Source: Dyadobacter linearis (GTDB taxonomy: Bacteria > Bacteroidota > Bacteroidia > Cytophagales > Spirosomataceae). Taken from it: a stretch of 64,000 nt of DNA. Below, piece after piece: positions 26,414 through 34,301 of this stretch. A program made the position numbers and the translations under genes. The notes below the pieces were generated by a model. It did no database searches. It saw only the letters and a program-made list of their open reading frames with translations, and had not been told where the DNA came from. Positions within the stretch are counted from its first letter, which is position 1, and each line of letters starts with the position of its first letter. The stretch spans positions 1 through 64,000 of the forward strand of contig NZ_CAJRAU010000007.1 in the NCBI RefSeq assembly GCF_907165045.1, written 5' to 3'.

Positions 26414-27511
26414 TTAAACAAAATATCGAACCGGATTGGTATTGACCTGCGACAAACAGAGTGCAAAATTACTAAATTTTCCTGACAAATATTTATATAG
26501 TAGATTTTTAGTATACACTTCGCTTTCATAATGCCCGATATCGCAGATCATAATCTGACCCTCAGCATCAAAAAATTCGTGGTATTTGTAATCGGAAGTT
26601 ACAAAAACATCTGCGCCCGCACGAATCGCATCTTTTAGTAAAAAGCTTCCAGCTCCTCCGCAAACGGCTACTTTCTTCACTTTTTCTACACTTTCCGTGT
26701 GTTTGATCACTTTTAAATGCATTTGGCTTTGAAGGTGACGCAGGAATTCATCAGCTGTCATTTCAACTTCCAGTTCTCCCACCGCGCCTGCACCCACTTC
26801 CTGATTTTCATTTTCAAGCGTCGTGAGATAATAGGCTACTTCTTCGTAAGGATGCATTTTGCGCAGTACCGACATCATTTTGGATTGCAGGTAAGACGGA
26901 AACATCACTTCTGACCGATGTTCAGCTACTACCTCCTGCGTGCCTCTTTCGCCGATCACTGGGTTCGCTTGCTGGTTAGGCATAAATGATCCCATACCTT
27001 CGGTCCGAAAGCTGCAATTTTCATATTGCCCGATCCGACCGGCTCCTGCCGCAAAAAGTGCATCCAGTATTTCCTGCGTATTGGCGACGGGCGAGAAGAA
27101 AGTCAGTTTGGTTAAAATCTGCGATTTGGGAGCTAGCACGCGCAAATTGTTGAGACCCAGCAATTCTGCGATCTGCCAGTTTACTCCTTGCGGTACGTGA
27201 TCCAGGTTGGTATGCGTCGCATAGATCGCAATATCGTTTTTAATAGCCTTGATCACGGTCCTTTCCACATAATTGCTCCCATTCAGCTTTTTCAAACCCT
27301 TGAAAATAATAGGGTGGTGAGCGACGATCAGGTTGCAGTTTCGCTCTATCGCCTCTTCTACTACTTCTTCGGTCACGTCAAGCGTCAGTAGCACGCCGGT
27401 GACGGGTATATCGGGAGAACCTACCAGTAAACCTGCATTGTCGTACCCTTCCTGGTAAGCAAGTGGAGCGAGATATTCGAGCTCCTGAATTATTTCTTTT
27501 ACAAAAGTCAT
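26414..27511 (-). CDS. Nif3-like dinuclear metal-centre protein
   Basis: This 365-residue protein is of the YbgI/YqfO/Nif3 type. The N-terminal part has NAGLLVGSPD and the metal histidines in LIVAHHPIIFKG and ATHTNLD. A central insert (about 125-230, with the HPYEEVAYYL segment) is the PII-like domain found in longer family members. The C-terminal half has CGGAGSFLLKDA and DVFVTSDYKYHEF plus DIGHYESE. It may act as a GTP cyclohydrolase 1 type 2 homologue, but that activity is not established. Confidence 0.9.
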   Translation of the reverse strand: MTFVKEIIQELEYLAPLAYQEGYDNAGLLVGSPDIPVTGVLLTLDVTEEVVEEAIERNCNLIVAHHPIIFKGLKKLNGSNYVERTVIKAIKNDIAIYATHTNLDHVPQGVNWQIAELLGLNNLRVLAPKSQILTKLTFFSPVANTQEILDALFAAGAGRIGQYENCSFRTEGMGSFMPNQQANPVIGERGTQEVVAEHRSEVMFPSYLQSKMMSVLRKMHPYEEVAYYLTTLENENQEVGAGAVGELEVEMTADEFLRHLQSQMHLKVIKHTESVEKVKKVAVCGGAGSFLLKDAIRAGADVFVTSDYKYHEFFDAEGQIMICDIGHYESEVYTKNLLYKYLSGKFSNFALCLSQVNTNPVRYFV

Positions 27512-27604
27512 TATAAGTCTGGCTACAACTATTTCATTTTCAGAATTTTCCTTTTGCAGGATATTCTTTTCACAAATAAAATAACTAAATTGAAGTCTCA
27601 GCTA

Positions 27605-27634
27605 TTGTTATGGTAAATAATAATACTAGTTTTG
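27605..27634 (+). promoter_or_regulatory. promoter of tRNA-Asp
   Basis: TTG at 27605-27607 and TAGTTTTG at 27627-27634, separated by 19 bases, match the Bacteroidota sigma consensus TTG-N19/20-TAnnTTTG. The tRNA starts 39 bases downstream. Confidence 0.65.
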
Positions 27635-27672
27635 CACCACGTTTTCAGTAAATGTACTGGAAATTATACCTT

Positions 27673-27746
27673 GGTTTGGTAGTTCAGTTGGTTAGAATAC
27701 ATGCCTGTCACGCATGGGGTCGCGGGTTCGAGTCCCGTCCAGACCG
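27673..27746 (+). tRNA. tRNA-Asp (GTC)
   Basis: A full cloverleaf is visible. The acceptor GGTTTGG pairs with CCAGACC, the anticodon stem CATGC/GCATG holds the loop CTGTCAC with anticodon GTC at 27707-27709, and the T arm has GGTTCGAGTCC. CCA is not encoded. An intrinsic terminator follows directly. Confidence 0.95.
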
Positions 27747-27750
27747 CGAA

Positions 27751-27779
27751 AAAGCTCAGAGAGATCTGGGCTTTTTTTT
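27751..27779 (+). terminator. terminator of tRNA-Asp
   Basis: AAAGCTCAGA-GAGA-TCTGGGCTTT (10-bp stem with one G-T pair), followed by a run of T's. It ends 33 bases past the tRNA and is a strong intrinsic terminator for it. Confidence 0.85.
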
Positions 27780-27855
27780 GTTTTAACCATTACAAAGAAA
27801 AACCGGCCCTTGAATAGGACCGGCTTTGTCAGGACTATATTGCTTAAACAAATTA

Positions 27856-29439
27856 TCAGAACCCAGGATTTTGCTTCATATTCGGGTTTCCTTCCATTTC
27901 TCTGGCGGGAATAGGCCAGAGGTAATCTTTCGCTTTAAATGTGCGCGTTTCCACGTTTACCGGCTTTTTGGTTCTCGGGTCAATAGCGCCTTCCACTACA
28001 CCGTTCATCACCTTCTCCGCGATCTTCCAGCGACGGATGTCAAATAGCCGGCTGCCTTCAAACGCGAGCTCAACGCGCCTTTCACGCTGGTAAAGCTCAC
28101 GCATTTTGGCTTCGTTGTTGTAGACTTTAATATCAACATTGGGCATTTTAGCTCTGTTGCGGATCATATTGATGTATTTGATCACGTCCGGATTGTTCCA
28201 TTGTCCGCTTTCCACCAATGCTTCCACGTACATTAAAAGCAGGTCACCATACCTGTAAACCATATAATCCAGCGAGCCGCGGCCTCTTCCTCTGTCAGCC
28301 AGATCAACGTACTTTCTCAGCCAGTAACCGGTTTTCGAAGAATAGTTAGCTGCAAGCCTGTTCGGATTGTTAGGCGAATCGTCCCATGGATTCAGGTCCC
28401 CATAAAACGTAGAGCCGGGATAAGCGATCGTCAACTCCATTCTTGGGTCGCGGTTGGATCTGTAATTCGGGCTGGCTTTGTAAATAGCGGCGCTGTCGGG
28501 TGAGAGTTCGGCCAGCGTTTTGCCCTGCTTTGTTTCGTATGTATTCACCAGCGAGCCGGTTGGGTTAAGGCAGGCATTTCCACCAATATAACCCGGCGCA
28601 CTTCTGTAAAAGGTATCGTCATTTCCACTCTGACGAATGAAGATCCGCTCCTCGTTTACTTGTCCTTCGTAGTTGAAAAGCGCGGCGTAGCTGGGATGGA
28701 GCTTGTATAAATTCATATCAATCACCTGTTTTGCAGCTTTGGCGGCCTCGGCATATTGCAGGTTGTTGAGCAATGCTACGGTTTTCATCGTGTAGCAAGC
28801 GCCCCTCGTGATCCTTTTGATATCATTCACGGCGTATAGATTCGGCAGATCGGCAGAAGCTGCGTCGAGTTCGGCGAGCACAAAGTCTACAACTTCCTGC
28901 TTTGTGTTTTTCACCAGATCGGTTTCTGTCGGCAGTACCACGGTGGTCACGATCGGTATCTCTCCATAATAAAGCATGAGGTCCAGATGAAACCACGCAC
29001 GCAATGCCCGCGCTTCGGCGAAGTAGCGCTTTTTGAGAGCCGGCTCGATCAATGCTTTGCCTGCATGTTCCAAAAAGCGGTTCGCACGTCGGATCGCCGT
29101 ATAGTTCTCCTGCCAAACAGGCTGAATCGCGGCCCACTCCGTCGCCCGCATTTGCGAATTGGAGTTACCAAGTGCAATGGTATTTACCTCCCCAAAAAAG
29201 TTGGCATACCAAACTGCATTGTCGGTCATTCCCTCAAACGTAATGCGGGTATTGTTCTGGTAGCGAAAGCCACCGGTTGGTACCTGATCATACAGGATAT
29301 TCAGCGCGGTATTAATTTCGCCTTCGGTGTTCCAGAAGTTGAGGTCGGTGGTGGCCGTTGGATGGTCCCTGGTCAGAAATTCTTCCGCGCAGGAAGAAAG
29401 AAAGAATGTGCTTATTGCTAATATAATGATCTTCTTCAT
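27856..29439 (-). CDS. SusD/RagB-family surface lipoprotein
   Basis: This 527-residue lipoprotein has the signal IILAISTFFLSSC and a SusD-like fold of TPR helices. The N-terminal SusD segment (DLNFWNTEGEINTALNILYD) and the C-terminal family motif RERRVELAFEGSRLFDIRRW are clear, and it ends with the usual NPGF region. It captures a nutrient at the cell surface and passes it to the SusC partner encoded 10 bases upstream. Neither glycosidases nor sigma/anti-sigma genes are nearby, so the ligand (glycan, peptide or other) is unknown. Confidence 0.93.
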   Translation of the reverse strand: MKKIIILAISTFFLSSCAEEFLTRDHPTATTDLNFWNTEGEINTALNILYDQVPTGGFRYQNNTRITFEGMTDNAVWYANFFGEVNTIALGNSNSQMRATEWAAIQPVWQENYTAIRRANRFLEHAGKALIEPALKKRYFAEARALRAWFHLDLMLYYGEIPIVTTVVLPTETDLVKNTKQEVVDFVLAELDAASADLPNLYAVNDIKRITRGACYTMKTVALLNNLQYAEAAKAAKQVIDMNLYKLHPSYAALFNYEGQVNEERIFIRQSGNDDTFYRSAPGYIGGNACLNPTGSLVNTYETKQGKTLAELSPDSAAIYKASPNYRSNRDPRMELTIAYPGSTFYGDLNPWDDSPNNPNRLAANYSSKTGYWLRKYVDLADRGRGRGSLDYMVYRYGDLLLMYVEALVESGQWNNPDVIKYINMIRNRAKMPNVDIKVYNNEAKMRELYQRERRVELAFEGSRLFDIRRWKIAEKVMNGVVEGAIDPRTKKPVNVETRTFKAKDYLWPIPAREMEGNPNMKQNPGF

Positions 29440-29449
29440 GGTCGTGGAT

Positions 29450-32431
29450 TTAGAATTTAATGTTCAGCCCTGCTGTGAATACCTTCATTAGTGGATAGTT
29501 AGCCTCACTTCCGCGCGTCTCCGGATCGAAATATTTCATTTTACTGAAGGTGATCGCGTTTTGCGCATTCACGAAAATCCGAAGGTTATTCAGCTTGATC
29601 TTTTTCACCAGTTCAGGGCTAAAATTGTAGCCCAGCTGAATATATTTCACTCTCAGGAATGCCGCATTTGTGAGCCAGTAGTCAGAAGGTAATGCATTGT
29701 TACCAGGTGAAGGTGCCAGTCTCGGGAACATTGCATTCGGATTCTCCGGAGTCCAGTAATCCGTTTGATATTGCATCGGGGTTCCGCCGTCGAAATTTGA
29801 GGTAACGTTCAGCACAGTCTGGTAGCGACCAGTGTAATAAGCCAGACTTTGGGTGAAACCATTCAATTGCGTTTCAAGACTGAATCTTTTGAACACAAAA
29901 TTCAAATTGGCAAAGTAGCTGCCCTGCGGATTCGGGTTACCCATGATCTGCTTGTCTGCTTTATCAATATTTCCGTCACCATTCACGTCAATGTATTTGA
30001 TATCTCCGATTTGCTGTCCGGGTAATAGTGGAATCCCGCCGTCGATATCGGCCTGCGTTAGCAAACCCGCTGTTTTGTGCAGGTAGTAGCTATTAATAGG
30101 GTAGTTTATTTCGTTGATATCCAGACCGCTTCCTCCGATGTAAGGTCCGCCGCGGAGTGAGATGATTTTATTGTTATAGTAGGAATACCCCGCACTTCCG
30201 CTGATCTCCATCTCTTTTCCAAGCGAGCGGGAGTAATTGACCATGAACTCCCAGCCTTTATTTGATACCGATCCTGAATTCACAGGCAGCGAATTGACGC
30301 CTGACGAAAGCGAAAGTGGTGGAGAAAGGAGAATATCGTCCGTCGTTTTGCTAAACCAGTCAATCGTAATTCCCAGGTTATCAAATAGCCTGATATCTGC
30401 TCCAATGTCCAGCATCTTAACCGTTTCCCAGGTTATTTCAGGATTACCTATTGTAGTTTCAACGCCATTGCCACCATCGATCAGACTTTGGTACCGATAA
30501 CGTTCCACATTACCGTTGTTACCCATAAGTCCGTAAGAACCGCGAAGTTTAAAGCTGGTAAGGAAATTCACATCTTTCAGGAATTCTTCATTGTGTATAT
30601 TCCATCCAACTGCCACGGAAGGAAATGTGCCCCATTTTCTATCTGGTCCGAATTTGGAAGAACCATCGGCGCGCACAGTACTTTCGAGCAGGTATTTGTT
30701 GTTAAAAACGTAGTTGAACTTCACAAAATAGGAAGCCAGTGTCATCTGGTCGAAGTTGGAAGGGTTATCCGCTTCACGCGATAATCCGGCAATTCCGTAT
30801 ACAAAGTGTTTTCCATAGGTTTGAGAGAATTCCAGATTTGATGCCAGGTAGTTGTAAGTGCTTCTACCTACGCTCGAGCCTTTGGAATTCCCATAGGTAA
30901 ACACCAGGTTTCCAGTGTAGTAGTCGAGAAAATTGTAAGAGTCGCGATTGTCAAGAAACCCATTCGAGTTAATCCGGTACAAATACTGGCCGCGAATTTT
31001 GAGCTCAGGGGTAATCTGCCAGGTCGGCTGAAAGTTGATATTGATCTGGTCGGATTTGTTTTGCGCATAACCGCCTCTTTCAAGTTCTGCCATTGGGTTC
31101 ATCATCTCTCCGAAGTTCCCGTAAGCCTGGTACCCGTCGTCTTTGACAGGATATTTCGGTACTATATTGGGCGGAGTGGAATAGATCAGGTGAAGCGAAT
31201 TCCCGAAGCGAACCAGCTCTGATCTGTTTCTCCCTCTATTCGCAACAAGGTCAAGTAGCATGGATACATTTTTCGTAAGCGTCACCCCCGTATTGGCGCG
31301 GAACGAAAATCTTTCATAATCCCGTTTTGGAGTAAGTCCATCCTGATATAAATAGTTACCGCTCACAGCAAACCGCGCCAGCTCGTTACCTCCTGAAATA
31401 CTCACAGAATGACTATGGATCGCTGCATTTTTATTGAGCATAAGCTCCGACCAGTTCGTGTTTGGATACGAAATGGGATCACTTCCTTCCCGCGTTTTCT
31501 GAATCGCCTCGTCGCTGTAAGGTTCCAGTCCGCCAATGTTTGAATAGGCTTCGTTGACCATTTCCATGTACTTCGGCCCGTCTACGAATTTGGGCAGGTA
31601 AGTGGCATTCTGCACACCGGCGTAACCGTCATAGGTAACCGATAATTTCCCCGGAATACCTCGCTTGGTGGTCACCAGGATAACCCCGTTTGCCGCCCGC
31701 GCACCGTAAATGGAAGCCGCCGCCGCATCTTTCAGAACCGTAATACTCTCCACCGTAGTTGGATCTACGGAGTTGATATCAAATGGAACACCGTCCACGA
31801 GCACGAGCGGTGAAGAGTTACCGATCGTGGAAATACCGCGGATCAATATATTAGACCGGTCTTCGCCCGCCATGCCGCTACCCTGGGTTACCGTTAGTCC
31901 GGTAACACCGCCTTGCAGCGCCTGCGAAAGCTGGGTGATCGGCTTATTGGCAACCGCAGCTTTTACGTCCAATTTTCCAATCGCATTGGCCAGGTTACGC
32001 GCTTTTTGCTCTGAATAACCCGTTACAACCACTTCGTTCAATGCATTATCTTTCTCTTTGAGAGCTACTACCATGTTTTTAGTACTCAATACGGGCAGCT
32101 CTTTAGGATCCAGTCCTACAAAACTAAAAACCAGTGTATCACCCAGGACTGCCCTAATTTCAAAGTTTCCGTTGGGATCGGTGGTAACACCGCGGTCTGT
32201 TTTCTTGACCTGCACCGTAACACCCGGCAATGCTACCGGCGGTTCGCTGCCATCAAATACCTGCCCCTTCAAACTGAGGGTATCGGCCGCAAATGCAGAT
32301 GGTTGTGGGTTAATTGAATTAAAATTACTTGCTGATGCTGTGCCGATGAGCAGAAAAAGGGCTGAGCAGAATGCAACGAGGAAAGCGCCCGGCTGCACAC
32401 CGGGCGGACTGATTAGTCGCTGTTTTTTCAT
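29450..32431 (-). CDS. SusC/RagA-family TonB-linked outer-membrane transporter
   Basis: This 993-residue protein has a signal peptide (VAFCSALFLLIGTASA), an N-terminal carboxypeptidase-like domain (LKGQVFDGSEPPVALPGVTV, then TDPNGNFEIRA), a TonB box (NEVVVTGY) and the SusC plug signature SILIRG-like NILIRGISTIGNSSPLVLVDG followed by AAAASIYGARAANGVILV. A 22-strand barrel follows. With the SusD-like lipoprotein it forms an energised nutrient importer. The two genes form an operon. Upstream lie a 300-base leader and an intrinsic terminator. Confidence 0.95.
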   Translation of the reverse strand: MKKQRLISPPGVQPGAFLVAFCSALFLLIGTASASNFNSINPQPSAFAADTLSLKGQVFDGSEPPVALPGVTVQVKKTDRGVTTDPNGNFEIRAVLGDTLVFSFVGLDPKELPVLSTKNMVVALKEKDNALNEVVVTGYSEQKARNLANAIGKLDVKAAVANKPITQLSQALQGGVTGLTVTQGSGMAGEDRSNILIRGISTIGNSSPLVLVDGVPFDINSVDPTTVESITVLKDAAAASIYGARAANGVILVTTKRGIPGKLSVTYDGYAGVQNATYLPKFVDGPKYMEMVNEAYSNIGGLEPYSDEAIQKTREGSDPISYPNTNWSELMLNKNAAIHSHSVSISGGNELARFAVSGNYLYQDGLTPKRDYERFSFRANTGVTLTKNVSMLLDLVANRGRNRSELVRFGNSLHLIYSTPPNIVPKYPVKDDGYQAYGNFGEMMNPMAELERGGYAQNKSDQININFQPTWQITPELKIRGQYLYRINSNGFLDNRDSYNFLDYYTGNLVFTYGNSKGSSVGRSTYNYLASNLEFSQTYGKHFVYGIAGLSREADNPSNFDQMTLASYFVKFNYVFNNKYLLESTVRADGSSKFGPDRKWGTFPSVAVGWNIHNEEFLKDVNFLTSFKLRGSYGLMGNNGNVERYRYQSLIDGGNGVETTIGNPEITWETVKMLDIGADIRLFDNLGITIDWFSKTTDDILLSPPLSLSSGVNSLPVNSGSVSNKGWEFMVNYSRSLGKEMEISGSAGYSYYNNKIISLRGGPYIGGSGLDINEINYPINSYYLHKTAGLLTQADIDGGIPLLPGQQIGDIKYIDVNGDGNIDKADKQIMGNPNPQGSYFANLNFVFKRFSLETQLNGFTQSLAYYTGRYQTVLNVTSNFDGGTPMQYQTDYWTPENPNAMFPRLAPSPGNNALPSDYWLTNAAFLRVKYIQLGYNFSPELVKKIKLNNLRIFVNAQNAITFSKMKYFDPETRGSEANYPLMKVFTAGLNIKF

Positions 32432-32736
32432 ACTTTTGAATAAGGATTAGGCTTGTTTAAGCAGTGAGTTTATTCCTTTTGTGTTTGCTCGAAACTGGTT
32501 TACCAGACCAGTGAACGAGCTCATTCTCGGATCGACGGTGTTACCAGCATCGTCGATCTTTTTTTGTAAATGGATCAGGTCATAGGCATTTCGTGAGCAT
32601 GAGTTGTAGATTAAATTCGATGAATGTGCTACGATGAGTAGGAGGCTCGAAATTAGTACCCATGACCTGAGCAAAAAATTTGCATTCTTTTGCTACTTTT
32701 TGTCATTATATCCTCAGCTATATCCGGTTACGGTGT
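32432..32736 (-). other. leader of the susC transcript, no confident gene
   Basis: This 305-base stretch between terminator 32737-32773 and susC contains a TTG-initiated open frame (32674 to 32447) that ends 15 bases before susC. Its predicted protein has a hydrophobic start (LRSWVLISSLLLIVAHSS) but no family resemblance. I see no exact TAnnTTTG box. It is treated as an untranslated leader. Confidence 0.4.
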
Positions 32737-32773
32737 AAAAAAAATAGCAGGTTCAGTACAAAGCCTGACCTGC
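32737..32773 (-). terminator. intrinsic terminator upstream of susC
   Basis: On the minus strand GCAGGTCAG pairs with CTG-A-ACCTGC (one bulged A) around a short loop and is followed by TATTTTTTTT. It lies 306 bases before susC, so it ends an upstream transcript or acts as an attenuator. Confidence 0.75.
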
Positions 32774-32892
32774 GAAGTAACTGATTTTCAAAAATGAACC
32801 GGGATAAAAGGTGCCTCCGGGGGAGCCAAATAGCGGATGAGTACGGAGGAGAATTGAGGCTTTAAGGCTGGGGAGTTGTTGGTGGTGGCTGT

Positions 32893-32931
32893 AAAATAAA
32901 AACACGCAGGTTTCAAAATGAACCCGCGTGT
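32893..32931 (-). terminator. intrinsic terminator of the tRNA-like RNA
   Basis: On the minus strand ACACGCGGGTTC, a five-base loop and GAAACCTGCGTGT, followed by TTTTATTTT. It is 76 bases past the 3' end of the tRNA-like RNA (33007) and in the right orientation for it. Confidence 0.8.
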
Positions 32932-33006
32932 CAAATTACACTTCATCAACAAACTAAAAACCAAATAAAACTAACACGAAAAAATTCGCTTGTCAAGTTT
33001 TTTTTG

Positions 33007-33167
33007 CTGTAGGAGGGGGATTCGAACCACCCACGGTGCGGTTAGCTACGGTACAAATACTGTTGGTGGTCCACCCCAGTCGACGTTAGTCGGCATTATG
33101 CCGCGTTTATCCCTTATTCACCACCCCCGAGACAGGAGGGCATGGCTGCCAATTTCATCACCCTACA
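33007..33167 (-). ncRNA. tRNA-like RNA with a 92-base variable region
   Basis: On the minus strand all cloverleaf parts can be found: acceptor TGTAGGG with TCCTACA (one G-T), D arm ATG/CAT around AAATTGGCAGC, anticodon stem CCCTC/GGGGG with loop CTGTCTC (GTC in the anticodon position), and a T arm with the canonical loop TTCGAAT and one T-C mismatch in the stem. Between the anticodon stem and the T arm lie about 92 bases instead of the usual 4-20. Small hairpins are possible there, including CGGCA/TGCCG and TGGTG/CACCA. The base after the anticodon is T, unusual for a working tRNA. It may be a pseudo-tRNA, a tRNA-derived regulatory RNA or a new structured RNA. Confidence 0.6.
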
Positions 33168-33344
33168 ATAGTGATTACCAAATTAATTATGGAACATATT
33201 AACGGTTCCTTCCTTGATTTGGTTCTGCAAAATTATATTTTCCAGATTTAATTATAAAATATTTTCATTAAAAATTGTCAAAATTTACAATAATCTCATA
33301 ATTTGGTCAGTAAGATTGCGAAAAATTCAAACTTTCAGACTGAA

Positions 33345-33815
33345 ATGCAGAAATATTCAGATATTGACAGCACCGATTTGCGTATACTTTCCCTTCTGAT
33401 AGAGAATGCTGCGTTACCGTACACGGAGATAGGCAAACGCGTTTTTGTTTCCGGAGGAACGGTTCATGTACGCATGAAAAAGTTGGAGCAAATGGGCATT
33501 GTGAAGGGTTCACAACTTGTAATTGATCCCGCAAAACTTGGTTGGGATATCAGTGCATTTCTGGGTATCTATCTCGATAAAAGCTCACTCTACGAGCAGG
33601 TCGCTACTGAGCTGGAAGGTATTCCGGAGGTCGTCAACATCCATTATACGACGGGTATTTATAGTATTTTTTTAAAGATCGTTTGCCGCGACACCGGACA
33701 TTTACGCGAAATCCTTCATGACAAAATTCAAAAGGTAAATGGGATCCAGCGGACAGAGACCTTTATTTCACTGGAAGAGCGGATCAGCAGGTCAATTCCC
33801 CTGACAGAAAGTTAA
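33345..33815 (+). CDS. Lrp/AsnC-family transcriptional regulator
   Basis: This 156-residue regulator has an N-terminal winged helix-turn-helix (STDLRILSLLIENAALPYTE, then VHVRMKKLEQMGIV) and a C-terminal RAM/AsnC effector domain (LGIYLDKSSLYEQVATEL, VNIHYTTGIYSIFLKIVC). It binds DNA as an oligomer and usually responds to amino acids. ATG 33345 gives the normal family N-terminus; an upstream TTG at 33303 would add 14 residues. It is divergent from the tRNA-like RNA, with about 180 bases between them. Confidence 0.9.
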   Translation: MQKYSDIDSTDLRILSLLIENAALPYTEIGKRVFVSGGTVHVRMKKLEQMGIVKGSQLVIDPAKLGWDISAFLGIYLDKSSLYEQVATELEGIPEVVNIHYTTGIYSIFLKIVCRDTGHLREILHDKIQKVNGIQRTETFISLEERISRSIPLTES

Positions 33816-33829
33816 ATTTCGCATTTCGG

Positions 33830-33860
33830 TTGACTTCGGAAAAAACTTCTCCTACTTTTG
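33830..33860 (+). promoter_or_regulatory. promoter of the padR-tonB operon
   Basis: TTG at 33830-33832 and TACTTTTG at 33853-33860 with 20 bases between them fit the Bacteroidota consensus. The PadR start codon is 52 bases further on. Confidence 0.65.
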
Positions 33861-33865
33861 TATTG

Positions 33866-33888
33866 TATATATAAAAAACTTATATATA
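33866..33888 (+). promoter_or_regulatory. perfect dyad after the promoter, likely PadR operator
   Basis: TATATATAA-AAAAC-TTATATATA is a perfect 9-bp inverted repeat just past the -7 box, covering the expected transcription start. This is where a repressor would block initiation, so autoregulation by the PadR protein encoded next is likely. Confidence 0.6.
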
Positions 33889-33911
33889 TTCGCTTAATCA
33901 AATTTTAACTC

Positions 33912-34265
33912 ATGGATAATAACACAACAAGTAACGAATATGTCCGGGGCACCCTCAAAACCATAGTGCTGAATTTGCTGGCCGAACACGATCGGATGTA
34001 CGGATATGAGATAACCCAGGAGGTAAAAGAGAGAACAGGCGGCGCCATTGCTTTGACGTTCGGCGCGCTTTACCCTGTTTTACATAAATTGGAACAGGAG
34101 GGAATGTTGCTAACCGAGTCGGTGGAAGTCGATGGTCGCCTTAGAAAATATTATTCACTGACCAGCCCGGGAAGTGAAGCCGCGCGTAATAAAACCAATG
34201 ACCTTGAACGTTTTATAGACGCTGTCAGACTCTTACTCGCTCCTAAAAATCTAGCAACGGAATAA
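33912..34265 (+). CDS. PadR-family transcriptional regulator
   Basis: This 117-residue protein is a PadR winged-helix repressor: GTLKTIVLNLLAEHDRMYGYE, IALTFGALYPVLHKLEQEGM and a wing strand (GRLRKYYSLTSPG). It has the short C-terminal helix of PadR-s1 proteins and probably dimerises and responds to a small molecule. It is the first gene of an operon with the TonB protein 36 bases downstream. A perfect dyad lies at the promoter. Confidence 0.9.
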   Translation: MDNNTTSNEYVRGTLKTIVLNLLAEHDRMYGYEITQEVKERTGGAIALTFGALYPVLHKLEQEGMLLTESVEVDGRLRKYYSLTSPGSEAARNKTNDLERFIDAVRLLLAPKNLATE

Positions 34266-34301
34266 ATTTGTTACATGGCTGAAATCTAAACAGATGGTTC
34301 T

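Noticed and set aside
32447-32674. 75-codon TTG-started frame directly before susC
   Set aside because: No family resemblance, rare start codon and position in an mRNA leader. A T6 run before it could in theory join it to an upstream ATG, but there is no evidence for that.
33007-33167. Interpretation of the tRNA-like RNA as tmRNA
   Set aside because: Only about 160 bases, no alanine-type acceptor (GGGG...), no peptide-tag frame and the 92-base insert contains stop codons in quick succession.
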